Assembly (NCBI GenBank): GCA_038900335.1
Contig: JBBMRB010000008.1
Location: 1-64,000 of the forward strand
Reading direction: 5' to 3'
DNA: 64,000 nucleotides
Source: Rs1 sp038900335
GTDB lineage: Bacteria; Pseudomonadota; Gammaproteobacteria; Pseudomonadales; Balneatricaceae
Shown: positions 33,992 to 43,220 of the stretch, piece by piece
Numbering within the stretch: the stretch's first letter is position 1
Layout: each line of letters starts with the position of its first letter
Notes under the pieces: generated by a model
What the model saw: the letters and a program-made list of their open reading frames with translations, nothing else
Database searches by the model: none
Told to the model about the DNA's origin: nothing
Translations under genes and position numbers: made by a program

Positions 33992-34504
33992 GTGTTTTTG
34001 TTTAAAATTTTTAAAAAATCAATGATATTTTTTAGTCACTACCGATCATCTAACCAGTATCGTACAACATTAATAGCACTGCTATTGAGCTGTTTTGCCA
34101 GTATGCCAAGCTATGCATTAACTGTTGATGGTATTGATCTTACTGCCACTATGAAACAAATGCGTTTTGAATATGGCCAGGCGATGAAAACCGATTCTGT
34201 TGCCGTTTTCAATCGTCATATCACACAATTTAAACAGCAACTAAGCATAGCTCAAGAATTTAAATTCACTAAAGAGCGAGAACTCAAAGCAGCTGAAGGC
34301 TTAAGTAAAGTGGCCACTGTCATCAATAGTATTCCCGCCATCATTAGCGAGCAAAACTTAGTCGCGACCAAAGAGCAACTCGCTGCTATTGAGCTACTAC
34401 GTGATCAATATCACGATAAAAAGCCAAGCTTATGGCAGCGTTTTCTAGAGCTAATATTTGGTGAAGATGAAAACAATGAAAAACTAATTTTGCTCGATGA
34501 ATAA
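33992..34504 (+). CDS. Exported helical protein, possible cytochrome b562 family
   Basis: A 170-residue protein with a long N-terminal signal segment (hydrophobic core about residues 27-42, ending in SYA/LTVDG). The mature part, of about 125 residues, is helical. A Met early in the first helix (TATMKQMRFEYGQAM) and a His near the end (LRDQYHDKKPSLW) match the spacing of the Met and His haem ligands of periplasmic cytochrome b562. There is no CxxCH. The assignment rests on pattern only. It ends 11 bp before the bluB frame, so the two may be co-transcribed. Confidence 0.5.
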   Translation: MFLFKIFKKSMIFFSHYRSSNQYRTTLIALLLSCFASMPSYALTVDGIDLTATMKQMRFEYGQAMKTDSVAVFNRHITQFKQQLSIAQEFKFTKERELKAAEGLSKVATVINSIPAIISEQNLVATKEQLAAIELLRDQYHDKKPSLWQRFLELIFGEDENNEKLILLDE

Positions 34505-34527
34505 AACAGCCACCAATGAGAGACGCT

Positions 34528-35181
34528 ATGCAGATTGACCAGCACGAAAGAGATGCGCTATACAAAGTTATTTTCTCAAGAAGAGACGTGCGCAGTGATT
34601 TCCTAGCGGATAAAATCCCAGATGACGTGCTCATGAGAATCCTAAAAGCAGGTCACCATGCGCCTAGTGTTGGCTTTATGCAGCCTTGGGATTTTATCAT
34701 TGTTGCTGATATCGCCACTAAAAAAGCAATTAAACAGGGCTTTGAAATTGCTAATCAGGCGTCTGCGGAACACTTTAGCGGCGCACGAAAAAACCAGTAC
34801 AAAAAGCTCAAGCTAGAAGGTATTTTAGAGGCTCCTATTGGCATCTGTGTTACTTGCGATAGAACGCGCACAGGCCCGGTAGTACTTGGTCGTACTATCA
34901 AACCAGAGATGGACCTCTACAGCGCTGTATGCGCGGTACAAAATATGTGGTTAGCAGCACGTGCTGAAAATCTTGGCTTAGGTTGGGTCAGCATACTGCA
35001 TGACGAAGCGTTAAAGATGGCACTCAACATCCCAGAGCACATTGAAATCATCGGCTACCTCTGCCTCGGTTATATCTCCCAATTTAAAGATAAGCCAGAA
35101 CTTGAAGAGAAAGGCTGGTTGGCCAGAACAAATATTGAAGACGTTATTCATTATGGCACTTGGTCAAAGAAACCAGACTAA
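34528..35181 (+). CDS. bluB: 5,6-dimethylbenzimidazole synthase
   Basis: A 217-residue flavin-destructase of the nitroreductase fold. BluB converts FMNH2 and oxygen to dimethylbenzimidazole, the lower ligand of vitamin B12. Family segments are SRRDVRSDFL, KAGHHAPSVGFMQPWDFI, PIGICVTCDRTRTGPVVLG and NLGLGWVSIL. The Asp in RRDVRSDF-type context and the truncated lid distinguish it from true nitroreductases. The ATG at 34528 has GAGA 5-8 nt upstream and is favoured over 34516. No other cobalamin genes are in the window. Confidence 0.92.
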   Translation: MQIDQHERDALYKVIFSRRDVRSDFLADKIPDDVLMRILKAGHHAPSVGFMQPWDFIIVADIATKKAIKQGFEIANQASAEHFSGARKNQYKKLKLEGILEAPIGICVTCDRTRTGPVVLGRTIKPEMDLYSAVCAVQNMWLAARAENLGLGWVSILHDEALKMALNIPEHIEIIGYLCLGYISQFKDKPELEEKGWLARTNIEDVIHYGTWSKKPD

Positions 35182-35440
35182 GCCCAGCTAGCAAAGCAAG
35201 CGCAATACTTATCACAATCTTGACCAGCTTATTAAAAATAAAACTGAACTGTTAGATATTACTCTTGCCTTATCAGTAATTCTTAGCGAACCGGCTAGCT
35301 ATTAAAACCCTTTCGATTTTCACATAACTGCAACATTCGCTCAATATACTTGCCGCTATGACAAGATATGAAGCTATACATATTTAGCGACATGCCTATT
35401 ATAAGTAATAATAATTTATCTGCATAGTAAAGGTAATCCA
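35182..35440. other. Intergenic region before phoX
   Basis: About 260 bp, AT-rich, with no gene. It must contain the phoX promoter. A weak PHO-box-like sequence is at 35317-35334 (9 of 14 consensus positions by eye), not strong enough to call. Confidence 0.5.
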
Positions 35441-37345
35441 ATGAGCAATGTGACAAAACCAAATAATATTCATACTCCACAGACTAATGATTCTGATTTT
35501 TCACGTATTGTTGATAGCGGCATTAGCCGTCGTCGTCTGTTACAAGGCGGTGCTGCAGCGATGGGACTGTTCCTTGCTGCCAACCCATTAACAAAAGCGA
35601 TCGCTAGCTCACACGCCACTAGTAAACTGCTTAATTTTAACGCAGTGGCGACAAGTACCAGCGATGATTTTATTGTACCTAATGGTTATGTTGCTAGACC
35701 TCTGATTTCTTGGGGCGACCCTATTCTCAACAATGCACCAGAGTTTGATGAATCTGGATTACAAGATAGCAGTGCACAGGCTGGCCAATTTGGTGACAAT
35801 ACCGATGGCATGAGCTTTTTCCCACTATCACCCGACAGAGCATTACTTGCTGTTAACAATGAATACACTAATTACCTGCTGCTATTTGCCCATCAAGGTA
35901 AAGAGATGAGCGCCGATGATGTGAAAAAAGCACAGGCTGCTCACGGTGTTTCCGTGTTTGAGATCCAACGCGATAATGCAGGCAATTGGAGCTACTTAGC
36001 TGATTCTCAATATAACCGCAGGATTACTGCCAACACCGAAATGCAAATCACCGGTATTGCCGCAGGCCACCCACTTCTACAAACAAACGCAGACCCAAGC
36101 GGTACGAAAGCACTGGGGACATTCAACAATTGCTCTAACGGCCAAACTCCTTGGGGTACTTATATTACCTGTGAGGAAAACTTTAATGGCTACTTCGCAG
36201 CTCCAGGTGCTCAAGCAATGGATGAACACCAACAGCGTTATGGCCTTGTCGCTGAGAACGATCGCTACCAATGGCATAAATTTGATCAGCGCTTTGATAT
36301 GAATAAAGAGCCTAATGAGCCACATCGCTTTGGCTGGATTGTTGAAATTGATCCGATGGACCCGACATCAACACCAAAAAAACGTACCGCTCTGGGTCGA
36401 TTTAAACATGAGAACGCCGCTATCACCGTCGCTGATAATGGCCATGTGATTGTTTATTTAGGGGATGATGAGCGCGGTGAGCACATCTACAAATTCGTTT
36501 CTAAAAACCGCTACAATCCAGACTCGCCTGCTTCTAACAGCGATTTATTAGAAGAGGGGACGCTATATGCCGCACGCTTTAACGCCAAGCAAGGAGAGCT
36601 AAAAGGAGACGGTCAGTGGATGGAACTCACACACGGTAAAAACGGCTTAACTGCTGATAATGGTTTTGCCGATCAAGCCACAGTGATGATTTATGCCCGT
36701 GAGGCTGCGAGCGTTGTTGCAGCGACAACGATGGATCGCCCTGAATGGGTGGCGATTCACCCTGATAATAAAACGGTTTTTTGTACGCTTACCAACAACA
36801 AAAACCGTGGCGTCAAAGCAAATCAGCCCTTAGATGGTGCCAACCCAAGGGCCATCAATAATTACGGTCAAATTGTACGCTGGCAACCAATGAACGGTGA
36901 CCACACTCATAACCAATTTACTTGGGATTTATTCTTAGTCGCTGGCAACCCAACTATCCACCAGGACATCTATGCTGGAAGTAGTAACATTAATGATGAA
37001 AATATGTTCAACAGCCCTGATGGTATCGGCTTTGATAAAGGCGGTCGATTGTGGATACAAACCGATGGCAAGTATTCAAACGAGGGTGACTATGTTGGCA
37101 TGGGTAATAACCAAATGCTATGTGCAGACCCTGACAGTGGTGAAGTTCGCCGCTTTGCAACAGGCCCTATTGCCTGTGAAATCACAGGGCTGGCTTTCTC
37201 TGAAGATCAGCGCACCATGTTTGTCGGCGTACAACACCCGGGAGAGAACAACCAACCCTCTCACTTTCCAGCGGGCGGCAACAGTAAACCACGCTCCACT
37301 ATCATGGCCATAACACGTGAAGATGGCGGCATTATTGGCGCTTAG
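35441..37345 (+). CDS. phoX: PhoX family alkaline phosphatase (Tat-exported)
   Basis: A 634-residue PhoX/DUF839 phosphatase, an iron- and calcium-dependent enzyme that releases phosphate from organic esters outside the cytoplasm. A twin-arginine signal is present (SRRRLLQGG at residues 29-37, then a hydrophobic stretch to about residue 55). Typical PhoX segments include GMSFFPL, NCSNGQTPWGTYITCEEN, GRFKHENAAITV and ESGLQDSSAQAGQFGDNTDG-like N-terminal loops. Many marine bacteria use PhoX under phosphate limitation. A terminator follows 25 bp after the stop. Confidence 0.93.
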   Translation: MSNVTKPNNIHTPQTNDSDFSRIVDSGISRRRLLQGGAAAMGLFLAANPLTKAIASSHATSKLLNFNAVATSTSDDFIVPNGYVARPLISWGDPILNNAPEFDESGLQDSSAQAGQFGDNTDGMSFFPLSPDRALLAVNNEYTNYLLLFAHQGKEMSADDVKKAQAAHGVSVFEIQRDNAGNWSYLADSQYNRRITANTEMQITGIAAGHPLLQTNADPSGTKALGTFNNCSNGQTPWGTYITCEENFNGYFAAPGAQAMDEHQQRYGLVAENDRYQWHKFDQRFDMNKEPNEPHRFGWIVEIDPMDPTSTPKKRTALGRFKHENAAITVADNGHVIVYLGDDERGEHIYKFVSKNRYNPDSPASNSDLLEEGTLYAARFNAKQGELKGDGQWMELTHGKNGLTADNGFADQATVMIYAREAASVVAATTMDRPEWVAIHPDNKTVFCTLTNNKNRGVKANQPLDGANPRAINNYGQIVRWQPMNGDHTHNQFTWDLFLVAGNPTIHQDIYAGSSNINDENMFNSPDGIGFDKGGRLWIQTDGKYSNEGDYVGMGNNQMLCADPDSGEVRRFATGPIACEITGLAFSEDQRTMFVGVQHPGENNQPSHFPAGGNSKPRSTIMAITREDGGIIGA

Positions 37346-37369
37346 CATTTAACAAAAGTAAACTTAAAA

Positions 37370-37403
37370 GCCCTTTTTTGACATTGTCATAAAGGGCCTT
37401 TTT
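37370..37403 (+). terminator. Terminator after phoX
   Basis: A GCCCTTT/AAAGGGC stem with an inner TTTGAC/GTCA part, followed by a TTTTT run. Confidence 0.85.
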
Positions 37404-37646
37404 ATCAATAAACCACTCATTGCAAACACTATCTAAAGAACAGCCTATCTCTAACTACTCAGCGCTATTAAACTAACACTAGCAACCATCTCACAAGCTC
37501 TTTTCGCAGTATCACCGTGCTATCTATTGATATTACTAATAATAGACTGAAAATTTTAATCTCTACATTGCTTGATTTATATCATTATTTGAAAAGTCGT
37601 TAAGGCATATAATTTTGCCATTAAACATTATCAGTTGAGGCTAGCT
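37404..37646. other. Intergenic region before uspA-like gene
   Basis: About 240 bp without a recognisable gene or strong structure beyond the phoX terminator. It holds the promoter of the universal stress gene. Confidence 0.5.
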
Positions 37647-38126
37647 ATGATCCCCTGCATTGAAAAAATTCTTTATGTTTCAGACATTCAAGATGGTTCG
37701 CGCCCCGCCTTTCGCATGGCTGTTAGCTTGGCAAAACAATACGCTGCCGATATCGTATTTTTACATGTTGTGACACCGATACCTGACTCTGTACAAGCCA
37801 CTTTAAGAAACTCTCTGCCCGATAACGAATACGAAAAAATTCAGAATATTAATGCCCATAGTTTGAAAGAGTCTATTCAACAACGTATCGATGATTTTTG
37901 TGCGAGTGAGCTAGAAAATATGCATTGGCAACCCAAGATTCAGCCCGTTATAGCACAGGGCGGCATTAATTCGAAAATTATTGATGTGGCAGCATTACAA
38001 AATGTCGACATGATAGTAATGGGTACTAGAACCCATAGTGCGAGCAAAGAGTTTTTTATGGGCTCAACTGCTCATAAAGTAATACGTTATTCTAAAATCC
38101 CCGTGTTAGTGGTACCACTTCATTAG
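37647..38126 (+). CDS. Universal stress protein (UspA family)
   Basis: A 159-residue single-domain Usp protein. The ATP-binding type signature G-2x-G-9x-G(S/T) is seen in VMGTRTHSASKEFFMGSTAHKV (shown in part by its glycines at about residues 128-141), followed by IPVLVVPL. The N-terminal ILYVSDIQDGSRPAFRMA is standard. The start is the ATG at 37647, with GAGG 6 nt upstream, not the TTG at 37635. Cytosolic stress or energy-state protein; the partner is unknown. Confidence 0.9.
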   Translation: MIPCIEKILYVSDIQDGSRPAFRMAVSLAKQYAADIVFLHVVTPIPDSVQATLRNSLPDNEYEKIQNINAHSLKESIQQRIDDFCASELENMHWQPKIQPVIAQGGINSKIIDVAALQNVDMIVMGTRTHSASKEFFMGSTAHKVIRYSKIPVLVVPLH

Positions 38127-38134
38127 AACACAAT

Positions 38135-38170
38135 CATCTAGCACGCTATCCTTGAATAGCGTGCTAGATG
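38135..38170. terminator. Bidirectional hairpin between usp and ridA
   Basis: A perfect 15-bp stem (38135-38149 with 38156-38170) and a 6-nt loop between convergent genes. There is no strong T-run, but the stem is very stable. Confidence 0.75.
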
Positions 38171-38245
38171 GGCTTGCTATGCTTGTAAAATTACATTTAC
38201 AAACTTAGCCATCCCCTCTTAAAAGTTATACTACTTGAGCTGCGT

Positions 38246-38593
38246 TTAATATGCAGCCGTCACAGAAAATTCAATCAGTAACTCAGCCCTAGCTAAGCGC
38301 GCCTCAACACAAGCGCGCGCTGGCTTTTCACAATCGCTAACCCATGCATCCCAAACAGCATTCATTGCAGCAAAATCTTTCATATCACGTAAGTAGATAG
38401 TCACCGAAAGCATGCTGCTTTTATCACTGCCTGCCTGTGTTAATAAAGCTTCTATCTTGTTCAAGCAGCTCTGTGTTTGCTCTGCTATATCAGCATTAGC
38501 ATCCTCCGCTACTTGGCCGCACAAATACACGGTATTATTATGCTTAACAATCGGACTCATTCGCGCCGTAGAACCTGTTCTTTCAATACTCAT
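38246..38593 (-). CDS. RidA/YjgF family enamine/imine deaminase
   Basis: A 115-residue trimeric RidA-like protein. It carries TVYLCGQVAEDANADIAEQTQ, VTIYLRDMKDFAAMNAVW and the key Arg/Glu region KPARACVEARLAR. RidA enzymes hydrolyse 2-aminoacrylate-type intermediates, protecting PLP enzymes. The start is the ATG at 38593 (AAGG 8 nt upstream), not the TTG at 38608. Single gene, 29 bp after the diguanylate cyclase stop as arranged on the map (cyclase and ridA are both on the reverse strand, ridA downstream). Confidence 0.92.
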   Translation of the reverse strand: MSIERTGSTARMSPIVKHNNTVYLCGQVAEDANADIAEQTQSCLNKIEALLTQAGSDKSSMLSVTIYLRDMKDFAAMNAVWDAWVSDCEKPARACVEARLARAELLIEFSVTAAY

Positions 38594-38637
38594 TTTTACT
38601 ACCTTCAACTTTAACGTTTAGTGTTATATAACCATTA

Positions 38638-39993
38638 TTACTTTTGATTGATGTGCGCATAAAACTCAAGACACCCCTTACCATTGCGCTTTGCTTGATA
38701 CATCGCTTTATCAGCACAATTTATTAGCTCGTCTATGTTGCGCGCATCATCAGGATACATACTCATCCCAATACTCGCACTAACATCTACTTTGCTACCG
38801 TCTCTGTCTATCGTATTCACGCACTGCATCAGCAAAGAACGTGCAATTTTCGTCGCCATCTTAGGGTTTATTTTCGGTACCAGCACCACAAATTCATCAC
38901 CTCCTAAACGGAAAACCAAATCAGATTGACGAACTGACGACTTAACTTTAGTGGCGATTTTTTGTAGCAACAAGTCACCTTCTTGATGACCAAAGGTATC
39001 ATTTATCTCTTTGAAGCCATCAAGGTCGATAAAAAACAAACCCAATTTTTCATTGCTATTTTTAAGCTTTTGGATAAGGTTTTTAAGTTTAGACTCCAAA
39101 CTGCGCCGATTAGACAGCCCTGTTAACTCATCTGTATTAATTTCATCATCAAGCAATAATTGCTTGTATCGATAATGCCTAATAACGAAAGATAAAACCA
39201 AGACTAAAATAATAACCAGAAAAAAAGCGCTCAACAACCATATTTTTTGGCTTTGTCTACCTCTCTCAATACTGGTTAAATATGCTGTGAAAAGCTTATT
39301 TAAACTGGCCAGCTTATCATCTAGTTTTACGCTTGCTAATTGCGATTCTAATAATTGATTACGATGTCTATAGTCAATGATCATATTCAAATGCAAATTC
39401 ATATTGCTCCATTTCGATTTCACCTCACTTGGGAGCTTATTAATATCGACAGCTAGTTGATGGTAATCAGATTGAGTATTGGCAAAACGATTCGAAATTT
39501 TAAAGATGGTATGCATTATATAGTGTTTATAATCACTACTTAAATCCCTAGAGATCTCATTCTCTTTCTCTAACTGCTCTATTTCTGCCAACAGCACCTC
39601 AGCTAATTCGGGTAAGTAACTCAATGAGTTTCTTAGCACGGCATTGTTAGATTTAAACTGCTCTATCAAGTCAAACTTTCTAACTAGCTGTTCTTCAAGC
39701 GTGACAATGATGATAGCAAGGCTTGCGGGTAACACTGGAGGGGATGCTAGTAAGTTGGCGTATTCGAAGTGGATACTATTAATTAAATCGTAATTACGAA
39801 AAGACCAGCTATTCATCTTCAACACTTGTATTTCTAAATCTGCATCTGTTTTTTCAAGTTGATTAATGTAGCTGTATATTTTATTTTGACGCTGCTGTTG
39901 AGATATTTTTTTAAATTCAAAATAGCCCAATATAAAGGCTATTATTGCTAGAATAGCCACAAGACTAAGTATTAATGCTTTAATCGGTTTCAT
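38638..39993 (-). CDS. Membrane-bound diguanylate cyclase (GGDEF)
   Basis: A 451-residue inner-membrane enzyme making cyclic di-GMP. TM helices are at about residues 5-25 and 253-275, flanking a mostly helical periplasmic sensor of about 225 residues. The GGDEF motif is intact at residues 364-368, and the inhibitory I-site RQSD lies at 355-358 with the correct 5-residue spacing, so both activity and feedback inhibition are expected. No EAL domain. It overlaps the di-haem peroxidase gene by ATGA, so the two are translationally coupled. Confidence 0.93.
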   Translation of the reverse strand: MKPIKALILSLVAILAIIAFILGYFEFKKISQQQRQNKIYSYINQLEKTDADLEIQVLKMNSWSFRNYDLINSIHFEYANLLASPPVLPASLAIIIVTLEEQLVRKFDLIEQFKSNNAVLRNSLSYLPELAEVLLAEIEQLEKENEISRDLSSDYKHYIMHTIFKISNRFANTQSDYHQLAVDINKLPSEVKSKWSNMNLHLNMIIDYRHRNQLLESQLASVKLDDKLASLNKLFTAYLTSIERGRQSQKIWLLSAFFLVIILVLVLSFVIRHYRYKQLLLDDEINTDELTGLSNRRSLESKLKNLIQKLKNSNEKLGLFFIDLDGFKEINDTFGHQEGDLLLQKIATKVKSSVRQSDLVFRLGGDEFVVLVPKINPKMATKIARSLLMQCVNTIDRDGSKVDVSASIGMSMYPDDARNIDELINCADKAMYQAKRNGKGCLEFYAHINQK

Positions 39994-40958
39994 GGCATTA
40001 ACTCGGGGTGGGGCGTACCGTTTAATGTTTTTAAGAACGCAATCATCAGCCCTATTTCACGCCCTGTTATACTACGCCCGAGTTGATGTTTTACCATCAA
40101 TCTAATCGCGCCTTTCAATGTAGACACTGAGCCGTCATGAAAATAAGGCGCCGTTAAACTGACATTGCGCAAAGAAGGCACTCTAAATACTTGGATATCA
40201 AGAGCTCTGCGAGTTAATAAATAACGACCTAATTCAGCTGAATCTGGCACTAAATTTCCCGCATTATAAGGTAAAATAGCGCCTATTTTCTGCAGGACAT
40301 TACCACCAAGGTTTTGACCTTGATGGCAAGATGCGCAACCAAATCGTTTAAACACCTCAAAACCTTGTTTCGCCTGTTCAGAAATAGCAGAATCATCTCC
40401 GCGTAGGTATTTATCAAAATCTGAAGGCGTCGTTAGCGCCTCCTCATAGGCGAGAATCGCAGCACTTATCGTCTCTTTCGTCACGCCTTGTGAGTATGAC
40501 TGACTAAACATGCGTGAATATTCACTATCATTTTTAATGACTTGAATAATTTCCTGCCAGTTATTACCCATTTCTACAGGGCTGGTGAAAAAATCATCTA
40601 AGTGGCTTTGAGTTGAATACAAACGCCCTATCCAACCTACTTTATAACCATTGATCACATTAAAAATAGAGGGCGTATTAAACGTGGTATATGTATTATC
40701 AAAACGTAAAGAATGAGACAAAGTATCACTACCGCCATGCTCAAATAAGTGACAACTAGCGCATGACAAACTAGCATTTTTTGATATTCTTTTATCAAAA
40801 AACAATGCCTTACCTAACAGCATCTCTGGCGTTATTTTTTCAGGCCATTGAATAGGCGTAATAATAGCCGATGTTTGGGCGAGACATACGACACTGACCA
40901 ACATATTCAGTGTGATTATCGCACTCAATTTCAGCATTGTTAATTGTTTTGTTAGCAT
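39990..40958 (-). CDS. Di-haem cytochrome c peroxidase family protein (CcpA/MauG type)
   Basis: A periplasmic c-type cytochrome of about 322 residues. A signal peptide covers the first 28 residues (to CLA/QTSA). Two CASCH haem motifs lie at about residues 66-70 and 208-212, with KALFFDKRISKNASLSC before the first as in bacterial peroxidases. RVPSLRNVSLTAPYFHDGS is the conserved C-terminal segment. It reduces hydrogen peroxide or oxidises a protein partner. The start is uncertain (40958 has an AAGGG abutting it; 40937 is also possible). It is the first gene of a two-gene unit with the GGDEF cyclase. Confidence 0.88.
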   Translation of the reverse strand: MLTKQLTMLKLSAIITLNMLVSVVCLAQTSAIITPIQWPEKITPEMLLGKALFFDKRISKNASLSCASCHLFEHGGSDTLSHSLRFDNTYTTFNTPSIFNVINGYKVGWIGRLYSTQSHLDDFFTSPVEMGNNWQEIIQVIKNDSEYSRMFSQSYSQGVTKETISAAILAYEEALTTPSDFDKYLRGDDSAISEQAKQGFEVFKRFGCASCHQGQNLGGNVLQKIGAILPYNAGNLVPDSAELGRYLLTRRALDIQVFRVPSLRNVSLTAPYFHDGSVSTLKGAIRLMVKHQLGRSITGREIGLMIAFLKTLNGTPHPELMP

Positions 40959-40985
40959 CCCTTCTACCAGATAAAATGACTGCAA

Positions 40986-41232
40986 TTACACTATGACAGA
41001 TAACGCAACATAGTATTAACTAAAGCGCTAATTATGCGAACCAAACGCAATCTATGTTTGGCTCTTTGCAAGCTAGCTGACAATAATTGGATTAAAATAA
41101 TCACTCTTTATGGTGCCTTGGATATTTGCAGCCTTGCTAAATATTTTGCTCAGACAAACAATCTGTCACTCAATCTTACCTTCACATGCGCTTAATAATC
41201 TTTACATCATGACATTAATAATAGTACGTGTT
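40986..41232. other. Intergenic region between peroxidase and ubiK
   Basis: About 250 bp, AT-rich, with no recognisable gene. It should hold the promoter of the peroxidase-cyclase unit. Confidence 0.5.
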
Positions 41233-41478
41233 TTACTTATCAAGCATCGCTTCTATTTCTGCCATTCTACTTTCTAAAGCATCTACTTTTTCACGAGTTC
41301 TCATTAATACGGCTCCTTGAGCATCAAACTCTTCTCTTGTGACTAGGTCCAATTTTGATAATGCACTTTGTAAAATCAATTTTAATTGTTCTTGCCCAGG
41401 TAACTCACTCCCTTTTGGTAAGTTATTAGCTAGCGCCGAAAATTTCTGCGATAAACCTTCTATAATTTTTTCATTCAT
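41233..41478 (-). CDS. ubiK: Ubiquinone biosynthesis accessory factor UbiK (YqiC/BMFP)
   Basis: An 81-residue coiled-coil protein with an N-terminal amphipathic helix (MNEKIIEGLSQKFSALANNL) and a C-terminal coiled coil (EEFDAQGAVLMRTREKVDAL). It helps assemble the soluble ubiquinone biosynthesis complex. The start is the ATG at 41478, with AAGG about 9 nt upstream, giving the family's usual length. It is divergent from amtB, a neighbourhood also seen in pseudomonads. Confidence 0.9.
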   Translation of the reverse strand: MNEKIIEGLSQKFSALANNLPKGSELPGQEQLKLILQSALSKLDLVTREEFDAQGAVLMRTREKVDALESRMAEIEAMLDK

Positions 41479-41734
41479 AACAAATAGCCTTCGATTGCAG
41501 CCACGATAAAACTTGTCGTTCAAATTACGTGCAACCTATAGATTGTCACCTTAATAATAGATCAAGTTTTAATGATAGCTATATATAGTAGATGTAATTA
41601 TAGCAGCGATTACTTAGCTTCGTCCTCAATTGTTAGTTTTTTAAACTCTCATTTATTTAAAACAATACCGATTAAATTCACACACCTCACTCATTTTGCC
41701 CTAAAACGGGGTTTGTATCCCAACTTCGCTTAAG

Positions 41735-41753
41735 TGCACCAAAATAACGCACC
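41735..41753 (+). promoter_or_regulatory. Possible NtrC half-sites upstream of amtB
   Basis: TGCACC (41735) and CGCACC (41748) resemble NtrC half-sites, and they lie about 100 bp before the sigma-54 promoter. They are direct, not inverted, repeats, so the match is weak. Confidence 0.3.
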
Positions 41754-41849
41754 GAAATAGCGCATAAAAACAACATCCATATTTAGCAAAAACCCTTTAA
41801 AAACCAAAAAAAGCCAGTAAGTATTTGTAATATATTAATATTTAAATAC

Positions 41850-41866
41850 TGGCACACTTTTAGCTT
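41850..41866 (+). promoter_or_regulatory. Sigma-54 promoter of amtB
   Basis: TGGCAC, 5 bp, then TAGCT gives the invariant GG (41851-41852), 10 bp, GC (41863-41864) of RpoN promoters. It lies 51 bp before the amtB start and fits nitrogen-limited control. Confidence 0.8.
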
Positions 41867-41917
41867 TACTGGAACAATCAAACAAAATTTTAAATTAAAA
41901 AAATAATGGAGATCAAT

Positions 41918-43180
41918 ATGGAGTCGATAGTTAGCAATTTAGGTGCTGACCTTACTCAACTAAAATATGCACTTGATACATTTTATTTCTTAATTTGTGG
42001 TGCTTTAGTTATGTGGATGGCAGCAGGTTTTGCCATGCTTGAGGCAGGCCTAGTTCGAGCAAAGAATACAACTGAAATTTTAACTAAAAACATTTCGTTA
42101 TATGCCATTGCTTGTACTATGTACTTGTTAGTGGGTTATGAAATTATGTATAGCTCGCAAGAGGGTGGTATTATCCCATCGCTAGGTTTCCTTATTGGTA
42201 GCGAGAATACACTTGATGAAGCACTGGCAGCTGAAGATGCACCTTACTATTCAGCGCGATCGGACTTCTTCTTCCAAGTTGTATTTGTAGCGACAGCGAT
42301 GTCAATCGTATCTGGTGCAGTAGCTGAGCGTATGAAGCTAACTGCTTTCTTACTGTTTTGTGTGGTGATGACTGGCTTTATCTATCCTACCAGTGGTTTT
42401 TGGACTTGGGGTGGCGGTTTCTTAAGTGCTGCAGGTTTCTCTGACTTTGCAGGTTCTGGTATCGTTCATATGGCAGGTGCAGCAGCGGCGTTAGCAGGTG
42501 TTGTATTACTAGGTGCACGTAAAGGCAAGTACGGCAAAGATGGTAAAGTTAATGCCATACAAGGCGCTAACTTACCGTTAGCAACACTGGGTACATTTAT
42601 CCTTTGGTTAGGCTGGTTCGGCTTTAACGGCGGATCTGAACTAAAACTGTCAGATGTTGGTGAAGCTAACTCAGTTGCTCAGATTTTTGTTAACACCAAT
42701 GCAGCAGCTGCCGGTGGTGTTATTGCAGCGCTTATCGTTTCTCGTTTACTATTTAACAAAACTGATTTAACAATGATTCTTAACGGTGCTTTAGCAGGGC
42801 TTGTAGCAATTACAGCAGACCCTCTATCACCTAGCGCTCTAGAATCAGCAATTATTGGTGCTGTTGGTGGCGTGCTAGTTGTTATGTCTATCTTAACACT
42901 TGATAAAATGCGTATTGATGACCCAGTGGGCGCGATTTCAGTTCATGGTGTTGTTGGTATTTGGGGACTGTTAGCGGTACCAATTAACAATGGCGATGCG
43001 ACATTCGCAGCGCAACTTTACGGTATTGCTGTTATCTTTGCTTGGTGTTTTGGTGCTAGCTTAGTGGTATGGAAAGTCCTACAGTTAACTATCGGCATTC
43101 GTGTTACTGAGGAAGAAGAGTTCCTAGGTAGTGACATCGTTGAATGTGGTATGGACGCTTACCCAGAATTTAAAAACTAA
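41918..43180 (+). CDS. amtB: Ammonium transporter AmtB
   Basis: A 420-residue inner-membrane Amt-family protein with 11 helices. Twin pore histidines are visible in GIVHMAGAAAAL (about residue 184) and ISVHGVVGIWGLL (about residue 343). LWLGWFGFNGGSEL and AAGFAMLEAGLVRAKN are strong signatures. The start is the ATG at 41918, with GGAG 6 nt upstream; the ATG at 41906 lacks a site. It is followed by glnK, whose product plugs the channel when nitrogen is plentiful. The order amtB-glnK is the reverse of the common glnK-amtB. Confidence 0.96.
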   Translation: MESIVSNLGADLTQLKYALDTFYFLICGALVMWMAAGFAMLEAGLVRAKNTTEILTKNISLYAIACTMYLLVGYEIMYSSQEGGIIPSLGFLIGSENTLDEALAAEDAPYYSARSDFFFQVVFVATAMSIVSGAVAERMKLTAFLLFCVVMTGFIYPTSGFWTWGGGFLSAAGFSDFAGSGIVHMAGAAAALAGVVLLGARKGKYGKDGKVNAIQGANLPLATLGTFILWLGWFGFNGGSELKLSDVGEANSVAQIFVNTNAAAAGGVIAALIVSRLLFNKTDLTMILNGALAGLVAITADPLSPSALESAIIGAVGGVLVVMSILTLDKMRIDDPVGAISVHGVVGIWGLLAVPINNGDATFAAQLYGIAVIFAWCFGASLVVWKVLQLTIGIRVTEEEEFLGSDIVECGMDAYPEFKN

Positions 43181-43220
43181 CTAATAGTTAATTTCGACCT
43201 AGGTCGTAACGTATTGAATA

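Larger units (their letters stand above)
41479..41917. other. Regulatory region between ubiK and amtB
   Basis: About 440 bp without a gene, very AT-rich. It contains the sigma-54 promoter at 41850-41866 and possible NtrC half-sites at 41735-41753. Confidence 0.7.

Noticed and set aside
35317..35334. PHO-box-like sequence before phoX
   Set aside because: Only about 9 of 14 consensus positions fit by eye, and PHO boxes are usually better. Not called as a feature.
36972..37313. 113-residue forward frame inside phoX
   Set aside because: Out-of-frame reading of a conserved PhoX segment without a ribosome site.
41735..41753. A full NtrC palindrome upstream of amtB
   Set aside because: The two GCACC elements are direct repeats, not the inverted TGCACC/GGTGCA dyad. 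Kept only as possible half-sites.
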